64,000 nucleotides of DNA from Prauserella muralis (GTDB taxonomy: Bacteria; Actinomycetota; Actinomycetes; Mycobacteriales; Pseudonocardiaceae). The stretch is from assembly GCF_003202285.1 (NCBI RefSeq), contig NZ_MASW01000002.1:372001-436000 (forward strand), in the 5' to 3' direction. Below the pieces are notes generated by a model. It was not told where the DNA came from. It did not search any database and was given only the letters and a program-made list of their open reading frames with translations. This document shows, in pieces, positions 41,754-49,582 of the stretch (position 1 is its first letter; each line of letters begins with the position of its first letter). A program made the translations under genes and the position numbers.

Positions 41754-41822
41754 TGGTGCTTCCTTCCTGATTTCAGGGCTTGCTGTTGTGACGGACCCTA
41801 ACGCCCGCCGGGGTCACGGATG

Positions 41823-42809
41823 TCACGGGCAGACGATGACCTGGCCCGCGTACGACAGGCCGGCACCGAACCCGACGATGAGCACGATGTCGCCCCTCTT
41901 GACGGTGCCCGCCGCCCGCATGTGGTCGAGCGCGAGCGGGATGGACGCCGACGACGTGTTTCCGGAGTAGCGGATGTCGTCGGCGACCACGAGGTCGTCG
42001 CGCGCGCCCTTGGCGCGCAGCCGTTTGGCGATGGCCTCGACGATGCGCAGGTTCGCCTGATGGGGGATGAGCACGTCCACATCGGACAGCTCGAGCCCGG
42101 CCGCCTCCACCGCCCTGATCGCGACGGGAGCCATCTGGGTGGTCGCCCACCGGAAGACCGACTGGCCCTCCTGGTAGATGTAGCGGTGTTCGCGCATGTA
42201 GATCATGTCGACGGACTCGCCCGCGCTGCCCCACACCACGGGGCCGATGCCGGGTTCGTCGGAAGGGCCGACCAGCGCCGCGCCCGCGCCGTCGGCGAAG
42301 ATGATCGCCGTCGAGCGGTCGGCGGGGTCCACCACGTCGGTGAGCTTCTCGGCGCCGATCACCAGCACCTTGCCCGACGAGCCCGCGCGGATGAGGTCCG
42401 AGGCCACGCCGAGGCCGTAGCAGAAACCCGCGCACGCGGCGTTGAGGTCGAACGCGCCCGCCGCGCTGATGCCGATGCGGTCGGCCACCTGGGCGGCGGC
42501 GTTGGGGATGGGGGAGGGCATCGTGCAGTTCGGCACGATCACCGTGTCCACTTCGGAGGGATCGGTGCCCGCGTCGGCCAGCGCCTTGGCCCCGGCCGTG
42601 ACCGCCATGTCGACAAGACGCTCGTCCTCGCCCGCGAACCGGCGCTCGACGATGCCGACCCGCTCGCGGATCCACTGGTCGTTGGTGTCCATGGAGGCCG
42701 CGAGGTCGTCGTTGGTGACGATGCGGTCGGGCTGGGTGCTGCCCACACCGAGGACCCGGGTGGCCGCAGGGCCCTGCCGCAGCGCGAGCGCGGGCCGGTT
42801 CGTGCTCAT
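41823..42809 (-). CDS. fabH: 3-oxoacyl-ACP synthase III
   Basis: 328 aa. Starts chain synthesis by condensing an acyl-CoA with malonyl-ACP. The catalytic triad is visible: Cys in 'LNAACAGFCYGL', His in 'IPHQANLRI', Asn in 'SGNTSSAS'. The ATG overlaps the fabD stop by 4 bases, so they are translationally coupled. Branched primers are usual in this group, but specificity cannot be read here. Confidence 0.97.
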   Translation of the reverse strand: MSTNRPALALRQGPAATRVLGVGSTQPDRIVTNDDLAASMDTNDQWIRERVGIVERRFAGEDERLVDMAVTAGAKALADAGTDPSEVDTVIVPNCTMPSPIPNAAAQVADRIGISAAGAFDLNAACAGFCYGLGVASDLIRAGSSGKVLVIGAEKLTDVVDPADRSTAIIFADGAGAALVGPSDEPGIGPVVWGSAGESVDMIYMREHRYIYQEGQSVFRWATTQMAPVAIRAVEAAGLELSDVDVLIPHQANLRIVEAIAKRLRAKGARDDLVVADDIRYSGNTSSASIPLALDHMRAAGTVKRGDIVLIVGFGAGLSYAGQVIVCP

Positions 42810-43705
42810 CGCAGGTCCTCCAGGTTCGCCGGCGTCTTGAGCGCCACCAGGCTCGTCACGGTGCCCTTCAGCTCGCGCTTGACCAGGCCGGTCAGCGTGC
42901 CTGCCGGGGGCAGCTCCACGGTGCCGGTGACGCCGAGGCCCGCGAGCCCGCGCATGGTGAGATCCCAGCGCACCGGGCTGGTCACTTGCGAGATCAGCCG
43001 GTCGAGATACTCACGGCCACTGTTCACCACCGCGCCGTCGGCGTTGGACAGCAGCGGGCGCACCGGGTCGGCGGGCGTGATGCGGGCGGCGTGCTCGCGC
43101 AGCGCCGACTCCGCCGGAGCCATGTAGCGAGTGTGGAACGCGCCCGCCACCTTCAGGGGCCGCACCTTGGTGCCCTCCAGCGGCTCGGCGACGATCCGCT
43201 CGATCGCCTCCCGGGAGCCGGACGCCACGATCTGGCCCGCGCCGTTCTGGTTGGCCGCCTCCAGGTCGTTCTCGTGCAGCCAGGCCACGACGCGCTCCGG
43301 CTCGCCGAGCATCACGGCGGCCATGCTGGTCGGCTCGATCGCGCAGGCCTTGGCCATCTCGGCGCCCCGCGCGGCGGCCAGCGCGACGGCGTCGTCGGCG
43401 GAGAACACACCGGCGACCGCGGCGGCGGCCAGCTCGCCGACGGAGTGCCCTGCCACGGGCGCGTCGGCGGGCACCGACGAGGGCAGGTGCTCGTGGGCAA
43501 GCAGGGACAGCGCGACGATGAGCGGCTGCGTCACCGCGGTGTCCTGGATCTCCTCGGCGTCGGCCTCCGTGCCGAGGCGCAGCAGGTCCAGCCCGGCGGC
43601 CTCCGACCAGCGCCGCACGCGATCGCGGGTGCCGTCGAGTTCCAGCCAGGGGGTGAGCATGCCGGGAGCCTGGGAGCCCTGTCCGGGGCAGAGGAGGGCG
43701 ATCAC
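42806..43705 (-). CDS. fabD: Malonyl-CoA:ACP transacylase
   Basis: 299 aa. Loads malonyl groups onto ACP. The start 'IALLCPGQGSQAPGML', nucleophile elbow 'GHSVG', the catalytic His in 'AFHTRYM' and 'QNGAGQIVASG' are all present. The GTG start directly follows AAGG, inside a small CCCTT-C-AAGGG palindrome (43705-43715). First gene of the five-gene fab block. Confidence 0.96.
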   Translation of the reverse strand: MIALLCPGQGSQAPGMLTPWLELDGTRDRVRRWSEAAGLDLLRLGTEADAEEIQDTAVTQPLIVALSLLAHEHLPSSVPADAPVAGHSVGELAAAAVAGVFSADDAVALAAARGAEMAKACAIEPTSMAAVMLGEPERVVAWLHENDLEAANQNGAGQIVASGSREAIERIVAEPLEGTKVRPLKVAGAFHTRYMAPAESALREHAARITPADPVRPLLSNADGAVVNSGREYLDRLISQVTSPVRWDLTMRGLAGLGVTGTVELPPAGTLTGLVKRELKGTVTSLVALKTPANLEDLR

Positions 43706-43773
43706 CCTTCAAGGGAACACGCCGGGGAGGGGCTGCCGGGATGCTGGGGAGACACACAGTCCGCCCCATGATG

Positions 43774-43790
43774 TTGTAGGCGGGCTACAA
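43774..43790. promoter_or_regulatory. Inverted repeat upstream of fabD, candidate FasR operator
   Basis: TTGTAG-GCGGG-CTACAA has perfect 6-base arms and lies 69 bases before the fabD start. It is AT-rich against its surroundings. FasR of Streptomyces binds upstream of fabD, as I recall at an inverted TTTTGT/ACAAAA-type sequence, and this repeat has similar TTGT/ACAA ends. The link to FasR is inference. Confidence 0.5.
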
Positions 43791-43861
43791 ACGTGACGTG
43801 GATTTCACCCGGGTCGACGTGTCAGCGTTGTCGGATACGCGCAGTTTGGCCGCGGGCGACG

Positions 43862-45490
43862 TCAGACCAGCCGGTGCTCGAACGCGAACGCGGCCGCCGC
43901 GGTGCGGGAGCCGACGTCGAGCTTGGTGAAGATGTTGGACAGGTGGCGGGACACCGTCTTCTCCGACAGTGTCAGCTCCGCCGCGATCTGCGGGTTGCTG
44001 CGGCCGGCCGCGACCAGCCGCAGCACCTCCACCTCACGCGGGCTGAGTCCTCCGGGTGCCGCCGCCTCGACGAGCAACGCGGCGGCCGCTCGCTCGGCGG
44101 GCACCGCGTCGAGGCCGGCGAAAGCGCGCCGGGCGGCGGCCAGGTCGGCCACCGCGGAGGACTCGTCACCCAGCAGCCGCAGTGCCCGGCCGACCAGCAC
44201 CGTGCACCGCGCCACCTCGTAGGGCGCCGAGAGCCTCCGCCAGGTGTCGGCGGCCCGGCGCGCCCCCGCGAGCGCACTCTCCGCCTCCCCTCGGGCGATG
44301 GCGACGGACGCCGCGGCGTACCCGGCGGCGGCCCGCAACGCCGTGCAGTCGAACGCCGACGCGATCCCGGCCAGCTCCTCCGCCGCGGTGTGCGCGGCGT
44401 CCACGTCGCCGGCCGCCACCAGCACCTCGACCGCCGCGGGCAGGACCTGCGACCGGTGCACGGGATCGGCGCGCTCCGTCAGCAGCCGCCGGACCGCGGC
44501 GGCCGCGGCGGCCGTCCGGCCCCGTTCCAGCCACAGCAGCGCCTGGCCGGGTTGGGCCGGGTGGCCACACTGGGCGGCCAGGTCGTACGCCGCCTCGGCC
44601 GCGCCGTACTCGCCCCGCATCCGCAGCGCCTCTCCGCGCTCGTAGTGGGACATGCCGACGGCGGGGCCGCCGCCCGTCGCGGCGTACCGCTCGGCCGCCC
44701 GTTCGAACTCCCGGACGGCGTCGCCGAACGCGCCGTGCAGGCGCATCAGCTGCCCGCGGTGCACCGCGCACTGGCCGGTGAACGCGACCAGCCCTGGCTG
44801 TGCGGCACACCAGCCGGTGAGGGCGTGCGTCCACTCCCCGGCGCGGCCGAAATCGGAGATCTCCTGGCACATCTCGATCGACGAGCAGTAGATGGCCCCC
44901 GCGAACATCGGGCCGACCTCACCCGCGACCACCGCGACCATCGCCTCGTCCAGCAGCCGCAGGCCCATGGCGACCTCGCCGCCGTAGATGGCAAGCCGGC
45001 CCTCGGAGTGCAACCCCATCGCGACCAGGTCGGCGTCGGCGAACCGCCTGCCGTAGCCGGTGATGCGCGGGGCGAGCTCGGCGGCCTGCGCGAACTCGCC
45101 CCGCATCACGTGCCGCAGCATCGCCTCGTGCAGCAGGTAGCCGCGCTCGACGACGTCTTCCCCGAGGTCGTCGAGCAGCCGTTCCGCGCGGGCGAGCCAC
45201 CCGTTGCCGATCGCCACCTCCCCGCCCATCCACAGCACCTGCGTCAGCCAGTACGCCGACCGCACCGCGGCGCGCGTGTCGCCGGCGTCGAGGTTGACCT
45301 GGTACGCGCGCTGCAGCGCCTGGACGCAGTCGTTGCGGTGGCCGAGCAGAAACGCCGTGATCGCCAGCGCCGAGAAGTCGTCGCCGCGCAGCTCGGCGGA
45401 GTCCACCCCGGACAGCCGCTGGTAAGCCGAAACCCACTCGCGGCGCTCGTACGCCTGCCGCGCCCCTTCCAGGTCTTCCAGCACACCCAT
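43862..45490 (-). CDS. LuxR-family regulator with TPR-like helical repeats
   Basis: 542 aa from ATG 45490. Most of the protein is helical repeats ('[18 protein letters not shown]...', several A-x-G-D/W TPR-like units). The C-terminus has a LuxR/FixJ-type HTH ('[56 protein letters not shown]'). No P-loop is seen, so it is not a full LAL/MalT ATPase. The upstream open frame to 45583 lacks a better start. It lies 102 bases after the monooxygenase gene on the same strand, so it may regulate or be co-transcribed with it. Confidence 0.87.
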   Translation of the reverse strand: MGVLEDLEGARQAYERREWVSAYQRLSGVDSAELRGDDFSALAITAFLLGHRNDCVQALQRAYQVNLDAGDTRAAVRSAYWLTQVLWMGGEVAIGNGWLARAERLLDDLGEDVVERGYLLHEAMLRHVMRGEFAQAAELAPRITGYGRRFADADLVAMGLHSEGRLAIYGGEVAMGLRLLDEAMVAVVAGEVGPMFAGAIYCSSIEMCQEISDFGRAGEWTHALTGWCAAQPGLVAFTGQCAVHRGQLMRLHGAFGDAVREFERAAERYAATGGGPAVGMSHYERGEALRMRGEYGAAEAAYDLAAQCGHPAQPGQALLWLERGRTAAAAAAVRRLLTERADPVHRSQVLPAAVEVLVAAGDVDAAHTAAEELAGIASAFDCTALRAAAGYAAASVAIARGEAESALAGARRAADTWRRLSAPYEVARCTVLVGRALRLLGDESSAVADLAAARRAFAGLDAVPAERAAAALLVEAAAPGGLSPREVEVLRLVAAGRSNPQIAAELTLSEKTVSRHLSNIFTKLDVGSRTAAAAFAFEHRLV

Positions 45491-45592
45491 CGGCGCATCA
45501 CTCCCCGGGCCCGCAGGGCCGTCGGTCGCCGTGTCAGGATACTCGGCCGGTGCCCCGTGACCAGCGGCTTCCGCGGCGCGCACGGCCGCGGG

Positions 45593-46705
45593 CTACCGGG
45601 CGGGCGCCGGGGCGTCTGCCCGGTTCCGCGCCCGGTCGGCGATGTGCCGGGCCACGTACGCCGCATCGCGGCCGACACCGGGCAGCACCATCGAACCGAA
45701 GGCGTACTGGAAGGCGAGTCCGCAGAAGAAGAGCCCGGGTACCGACTCGGTCACGCCGCGGTACTCGTCCGGCCAGCCGCCCTCACCGGTGATCGGCAGG
45801 TCGATCCAGCCGAAGTCCTGGCGGAAGCCGGTGCACCAGATCACGTTCGCGACGTCGAGGACCCGGCCACCGGCGAGCACCGGCCGCCCGTCAGGGGAGG
45901 CCCCGGTGACCTTCTCGGTGATGCGTTCCACGCCGCGCTCGGCGAGATGCTGCCGCTTCACCCGCAGCATCGGGGCTCCGTGTCCGCGGACCGCCGCGAA
46001 CTGCTTGCGGCCCATCGGCGTGCGCCGGGTCAGCACGTGCAACCACGCGAAGACGATGATCGGGATGGCGACCTTGAACAGTGGCGAGTCCCAGTGCAGC
46101 GGAACCTGGCCGCGATCGGGACCGGCCAGGATCGTCGGGCGGTCGGCGGCGATCTCGTAGGCCAGGTCGCAGCCGGTGTGCGACGCCCCGACGACGAGGG
46201 TCGGGCCGGGCGCGAGCTGCCGCGGGTTCCGGTAGCCGGTGGAGTGCCACTGCCGGATCGACGGGGAGAGCCCTCCGGCGAACGCCGGCACGTTCGGCGT
46301 GCGCCCGAACGTGCCCGTGGCGACCACGACGTTGTCGCAGTCGATCGTCGCCGAGCCGAGGTGGGCGACGAATCCGCCGCCGTCGCGAGCGGTGAGCCGG
46401 TCCACGCTGGTTCGCAGCCGCACCGGGAGGTCGTGGTGGACGGCGTAGCGCTCGAGGAAGTCGGCGACCTCCTCCTTGCCGGGAAAACGCCACTTGTCAC
46501 CGGGGAACGGCAGTCCCGGCAGGCCGTCGTACTTGGCAGGCGAGTAGAGGGTCAGCGAGTCCCAGTGGCGGCGCCAGTTGTCGCCGATGCGCTCGCCCGC
46601 GTCGACGACCAGGCATTCCCGCCCGAGCCGCTTCAGGTGGTAGGCCGTGGCCAGGCCCGCCTGGCCACCGCCGATGACCAGGGTCTCGATGTGCTGGGTG
46701 GTCAT
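45593..46705 (-). CDS. Flavin-containing monooxygenase (CzcO/TrkA-type)
   Basis: 370 aa. FAD motif 'TLVIGGGQAGLATAYHLKRLG', the 'IGDNWRRHWDSLTLYSPAKYDGLPGLPFP' block typical of CzcO-like enzymes, 'VVVATGTFG', and an NADPH-site variant 'VVGASHTGCDLA'. The enzyme would oxygenate a nucleophilic or ketone substrate; which one is unknown. AAGGAG lies 8 bases before the ATG. It and the LuxR gene lie between fasR and fabD. Confidence 0.9.
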   Translation of the reverse strand: MTTQHIETLVIGGGQAGLATAYHLKRLGRECLVVDAGERIGDNWRRHWDSLTLYSPAKYDGLPGLPFPGDKWRFPGKEEVADFLERYAVHHDLPVRLRTSVDRLTARDGGGFVAHLGSATIDCDNVVVATGTFGRTPNVPAFAGGLSPSIRQWHSTGYRNPRQLAPGPTLVVGASHTGCDLAYEIAADRPTILAGPDRGQVPLHWDSPLFKVAIPIIVFAWLHVLTRRTPMGRKQFAAVRGHGAPMLRVKRQHLAERGVERITEKVTGASPDGRPVLAGGRVLDVANVIWCTGFRQDFGWIDLPITGEGGWPDEYRGVTESVPGLFFCGLAFQYAFGSMVLPGVGRDAAYVARHIADRARNRADAPAPAR

Positions 46706-46844
46706 TCTCGTGCTCCTTCGTGGCCAGGAAGCCGGCTCGCTGAGTCCGGCCGCGTTCCCCGAGTTCGAGCTTGGGGTGCCGGGTGCCGGTCATGGCGACG
46801 CTAGGTGGGCACGCGCGCCGCTCACATCGGTGGAAGACCCCAAT

Positions 46845-46892
46845 CGCACGCACCCCGGATGGGGCAACCGACCCATGGGGGTGTGGCGTGCG
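46845..46892 (-). terminator. Stem-loop at the end of fasR
   Basis: CGCACGC-ACCCC pairs with GGGGT...GCGTGCG across an inner ATGGG/CCCAT stem with an 8-base loop. It abuts the fasR stop codon (46893) on the minus strand, a good place for an intrinsic terminator that would separate fasR from the monooxygenase gene. Confidence 0.5.
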
Positions 46893-48086
46893 TTACCAGA
46901 GCCCCCTGGCGCGGGCCAGCCTGCCGACCGTGAGGGCGATGCGGAGCACCAGCGCGTCGCGAGGATCGCTCGCGTTCCGTCCGGTCAGCTCCGCCGCCTT
47001 GCGCATCCGGTAGCGCACGGTATTGGGGTGCACGAACAGCTGCCGCGCGCAGGTCTCCAGCACGCCGCCGGTCTCCAGGTAGGTCTCGATGGTCTCCAGC
47101 AGCGCGGGCCCCGCGTCCTCCAGCGGTCGGGCGATGCCCTCGATGAGCTGGCGCTCGGCCTCGGCATCGCCGGCCAGCGCGCGCTCGGGCAGCAGGTCGG
47201 CCGAGCGGGTGGGCCTCGGCGCCGACGGCCAGCCGACCACCGCGCGCAGGCCGGACAGCGCCTCGACGGCGCTGTGGTGGGCCTCGGCGAGACCGGCCAC
47301 GGTCGGCCCGGCCACCACCGGGCCCTCGGCGAACGCGGTGGACAGCACCGGGAGGATGCTGCGTTCCTTGCCCTCGCCCTCGGTCGGTCCCGCGACCACC
47401 ACGACCAGCCGGGAGCCCTGCACGCTGAGCAGCACCGCCCTGCCCGCGCGTGCCGCCCGGCTGCGGACCTCGAACACCACGGTGGGCGGGTCGTCGGAGG
47501 GCGGGTTGCCCACCAGCACGGTCGCCTCGGCGGCCGGGTCCCAGCCCAGCGCCGCGGCCCTGGACAGCACCGACTCCTCGGCGTCGCCACGCACGATGCC
47601 GTCCACGACCAGCGCTTCCAGCCGCGCGTCCCACGCGCCGCGCGCCTCGGCGGCGGCGGCGTAGGAGTTGGCCGCAGCGAAGGCCACCTCCCTGCCGTAG
47701 CGCAGGATGCCCTCGGTGAGCGCGGCGCGCTCGGCGTCGTCGGCGGCGAAGGCGGGCAGCTGCTCCTCGAACACCTCGATCGCCAGCCGCACCAGCTCGA
47801 CGGTCTGGCGCAGGCTGATCCAGCGCGACAGCTCACGGGGCGCGGACCGGAAGGCCTCGGTGGTGAGCTTCAGTGCCTCCTGCGAGTCCCGCAGCCAGCC
47901 GACGAACCCCCCGGCGCCGGTCTGGGCGATGAGCAGGACACTGGCGCGCTGGTCGGCGGGCATGCGGCCGAACCACGGCAGCCGTTCCTCCATGGCCGCC
48001 ACGCTCGCCTTGGCGAGGCGGCCGGAGGCGCGCTCGAGTTCCCGCAGGGTCCTGGCCGACAGACCGTGCCGTTTCGGAGTGGGCAT
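46893..48086 (-). CDS. fasR: FasR-type PucR-family regulator of fatty-acid synthesis
   Basis: 397 aa. A helical N-terminal region ('ELERASGRLAKASVAAMEERLPWFGRMPADQRASVLLIAQTG') is followed by a GGDEF-like middle domain and the PucR C-terminal HTH ('LLETIETYLETGGVLETCARQLFVHPNTVRYRMRKAAELTG'). Similarity to Streptomyces FasR and its location near fabD support the call. FasR activates fabD-fabH-acpP-fabF and controls membrane lipid supply. Unusually, two unrelated genes separate it from fabD here. The ATG at 48086 has only a weak upstream purine run. Confidence 0.88.
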   Translation of the reverse strand: MPTPKRHGLSARTLRELERASGRLAKASVAAMEERLPWFGRMPADQRASVLLIAQTGAGGFVGWLRDSQEALKLTTEAFRSAPRELSRWISLRQTVELVRLAIEVFEEQLPAFAADDAERAALTEGILRYGREVAFAAANSYAAAAEARGAWDARLEALVVDGIVRGDAEESVLSRAAALGWDPAAEATVLVGNPPSDDPPTVVFEVRSRAARAGRAVLLSVQGSRLVVVVAGPTEGEGKERSILPVLSTAFAEGPVVAGPTVAGLAEAHHSAVEALSGLRAVVGWPSAPRPTRSADLLPERALAGDAEAERQLIEGIARPLEDAGPALLETIETYLETGGVLETCARQLFVHPNTVRYRMRKAAELTGRNASDPRDALVLRIALTVGRLARARGLW

Positions 48087-48123
48087 CGTGGTTTCGATCC
48101 TACGGCGGAGGTCCTCGCAACAT

Positions 48124-48172
48124 ACGAGACCGCCCGACGCGCTGCGGTTCTCGCGGCGTCGGGCGGCCTCGT
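48124..48172 (-). terminator. Long GC-rich stem-loop between lldD and fasR
   Basis: ACGAG-A-CCGCCCGACGC (48124-48140) pairs with GCGTCGGGCGG-C-CTCGT (48156-48172): 16 of 17 pairs and a 15-base loop. It is about 90 bases after the stop of the hydroxyacid dehydrogenase and 38 bases before the fasR ATG. It may terminate the former or be a structured leader of the latter. Confidence 0.5.
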
Positions 48173-48261
48173 CTCCCCGGTCCCCACCGGTAGTTCCACT
48201 ATGGACCGAGTGGATCATCGAACGCCAGTGATCTCACCCGTTCGTGGTGCATCTACCTGCG

Positions 48262-49473
48262 TCAACGCAGCACGGCGTGCCCTCGGTGCAGCTCACCGAC
48301 CGAGCGCACGCCGAGCAGCTGCATGGTCCGGACGATCTCCGTGGTGAGGATGTCCACGGCGCGTTGCACACCGCGTTCGCCGCCCGCCATGAGCCCGTAG
48401 AGGTAGGCGCGGCCGACGAGGCACAGGTCGGCGCCCATGGCCATCGCCGCCACGATGTCGCCGCCGGACAGGATGCCGGTGTCGAGCCACACCTCGGCGT
48501 CGCCGTTGACGGCGTCCAGCGTCGGCGCCAGCAGCTCCAGTGGCGTGGGCGCGCGGTCGAGCTGCCGCCCGCCGTGGTTGGACAGCACCACGGCCTCGGC
48601 GCCCGCCTTGACGACGTCGCGGGCGTCGTCGGGGTTCTGGACGCCCTTGACGACCAGCTTGCCGGGCCAGCTCTCCCGCACCCAGGCCAGGTCGTCGTAG
48701 GCGAGCGTCGGGTCGAACATCTTGTTGATCAGCTCCTGCGCGGTGCCTCCCCACGCCGACAGCGACGCGAACGTCAGCGGCTCGGTGGTGAGCAGGTTGA
48801 ACCACCAGGAAGGGTGCATGGCGCCGTCGAGGAACGTGCGCAGGGTGAGCGCGGGCGGGATGGTGAGCCCGTTGCGGATGTCGCGCATGCGCGCACCGCC
48901 GACCGGGGTGTCGACGGTGAGCATGAGCGTGTCGTAGCCGGAGTCCCAGGCGCGGCGCATCAGTTCCTGCCCGGCGCCGCGGTCGCGCCAGACGTAGAGC
49001 TGGAACCACCTGCGTGCGCCGGGGGCGGCCTCGGCGACGTCCTCGATCGACGTGGTTCCCATGGTGGACAGGGAGTACGGGATGCCGGTGCGCTGCGCGA
49101 CGCGCGCGACGGCCGGCTCGCCCTCGTACCCCATCATCCGGGTGAACCCGGTGGGCGCGAACGCGAACGGCAGGGCGCTGCGCTGGCCGAGCACCTCCAC
49201 GCTGGTGTCCACATCGGACACGCCGCGCAGGACGTTCGGGCGGAACTCCACGCTGCGGAACGCCTGCCGGGCGCGGCGGAGGCTGTCCTCGAGCTCGGCG
49301 GCGCCGTCGGTGTAGTCGAACACCGCCCGCGGGGTGCGCTTGCGGGCGATCGTTCTCAGGTCGCCGATGGTGTGCGCGGCCGCGAGCCGCCGGTCCGTCG
49401 GATTGAGCACGAACGGCTTGGGCCGCAGGATCTGTGCGAGTTCTGCGGGCCGGGGCAGGCGGCGTTTCGTCAC
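48262..49473 (-). CDS. lldD: FMN-dependent 2-hydroxyacid dehydrogenase (L-lactate dehydrogenase type)
   Basis: 403 aa. A TIM-barrel flavoenzyme of the LldD / glycolate oxidase family that oxidises L-2-hydroxyacids. Seen are 'RTPRAVFDYTDGAAE', 'PTGFTRMMGYEGEPAVARVA', 'SLSTMGTTSIEDVA', 'FQLYVWRDR', 'MLTVDTPVGGARMRD', 'LVVKGVQNPDDA' (Lys), 'LSNHGGRQLDRAPTPLE' (catalytic His) and 'GILSGGDIVAAMAMGAD'. I chose GTG 49473: the GGGGAG 8 bases upstream comes from the family A repeat, and an ATG at 49497 would translate the repeat itself. L-lactate is the most likely substrate. Confidence 0.9.
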   Translation of the reverse strand: MTKRRLPRPAELAQILRPKPFVLNPTDRRLAAAHTIGDLRTIARKRTPRAVFDYTDGAAELEDSLRRARQAFRSVEFRPNVLRGVSDVDTSVEVLGQRSALPFAFAPTGFTRMMGYEGEPAVARVAQRTGIPYSLSTMGTTSIEDVAEAAPGARRWFQLYVWRDRGAGQELMRRAWDSGYDTLMLTVDTPVGGARMRDIRNGLTIPPALTLRTFLDGAMHPSWWFNLLTTEPLTFASLSAWGGTAQELINKMFDPTLAYDDLAWVRESWPGKLVVKGVQNPDDARDVVKAGAEAVVLSNHGGRQLDRAPTPLELLAPTLDAVNGDAEVWLDTGILSGGDIVAAMAMGADLCLVGRAYLYGLMAGGERGVQRAVDILTTEIVRTMQLLGVRSVGELHRGHAVLR

Positions 49474-49478
49474 AGGCA

Positions 49479-49567
49479 AAGCTCCCCAATGTGGCATTCG
49501 TAGCGTTCAACTTCCCCAATGCGGCATTCGTAGCGCTCAGCGCTACCAATGCCGCATTGGGGAGCTT
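49479..49567. repeat. Dispersed repeat family A, copy 2
   Basis: An 89-base element with the same plan as the copy at 14590: outer inverted AAGCTCCCCAATG ends and two direct CCCCAATG-GCATTCGTAGCG units. It lies between aceE and lldD, which run in the same direction, and its end provides the ribosome binding site of lldD. Confidence 0.8.
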
Positions 49568-49582
49568 CGGGCGAGGCGGGCG

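Noticed and set aside
38783-43705. The fab/accD cluster as a secondary-metabolite (polyketide) cluster
   Set aside because: fabD-fabH-acpP-fabF-accD has the standard primary fatty-acid order, with no chain-length factor, ketoreductase or tailoring genes beside it.
49474-49549. N-terminal extension or separate gene reading the family A repeat
   Set aside because: The peptide 'ATNAALGKL' comes from the repeat unit and recurs at each copy, so it is not a protein.
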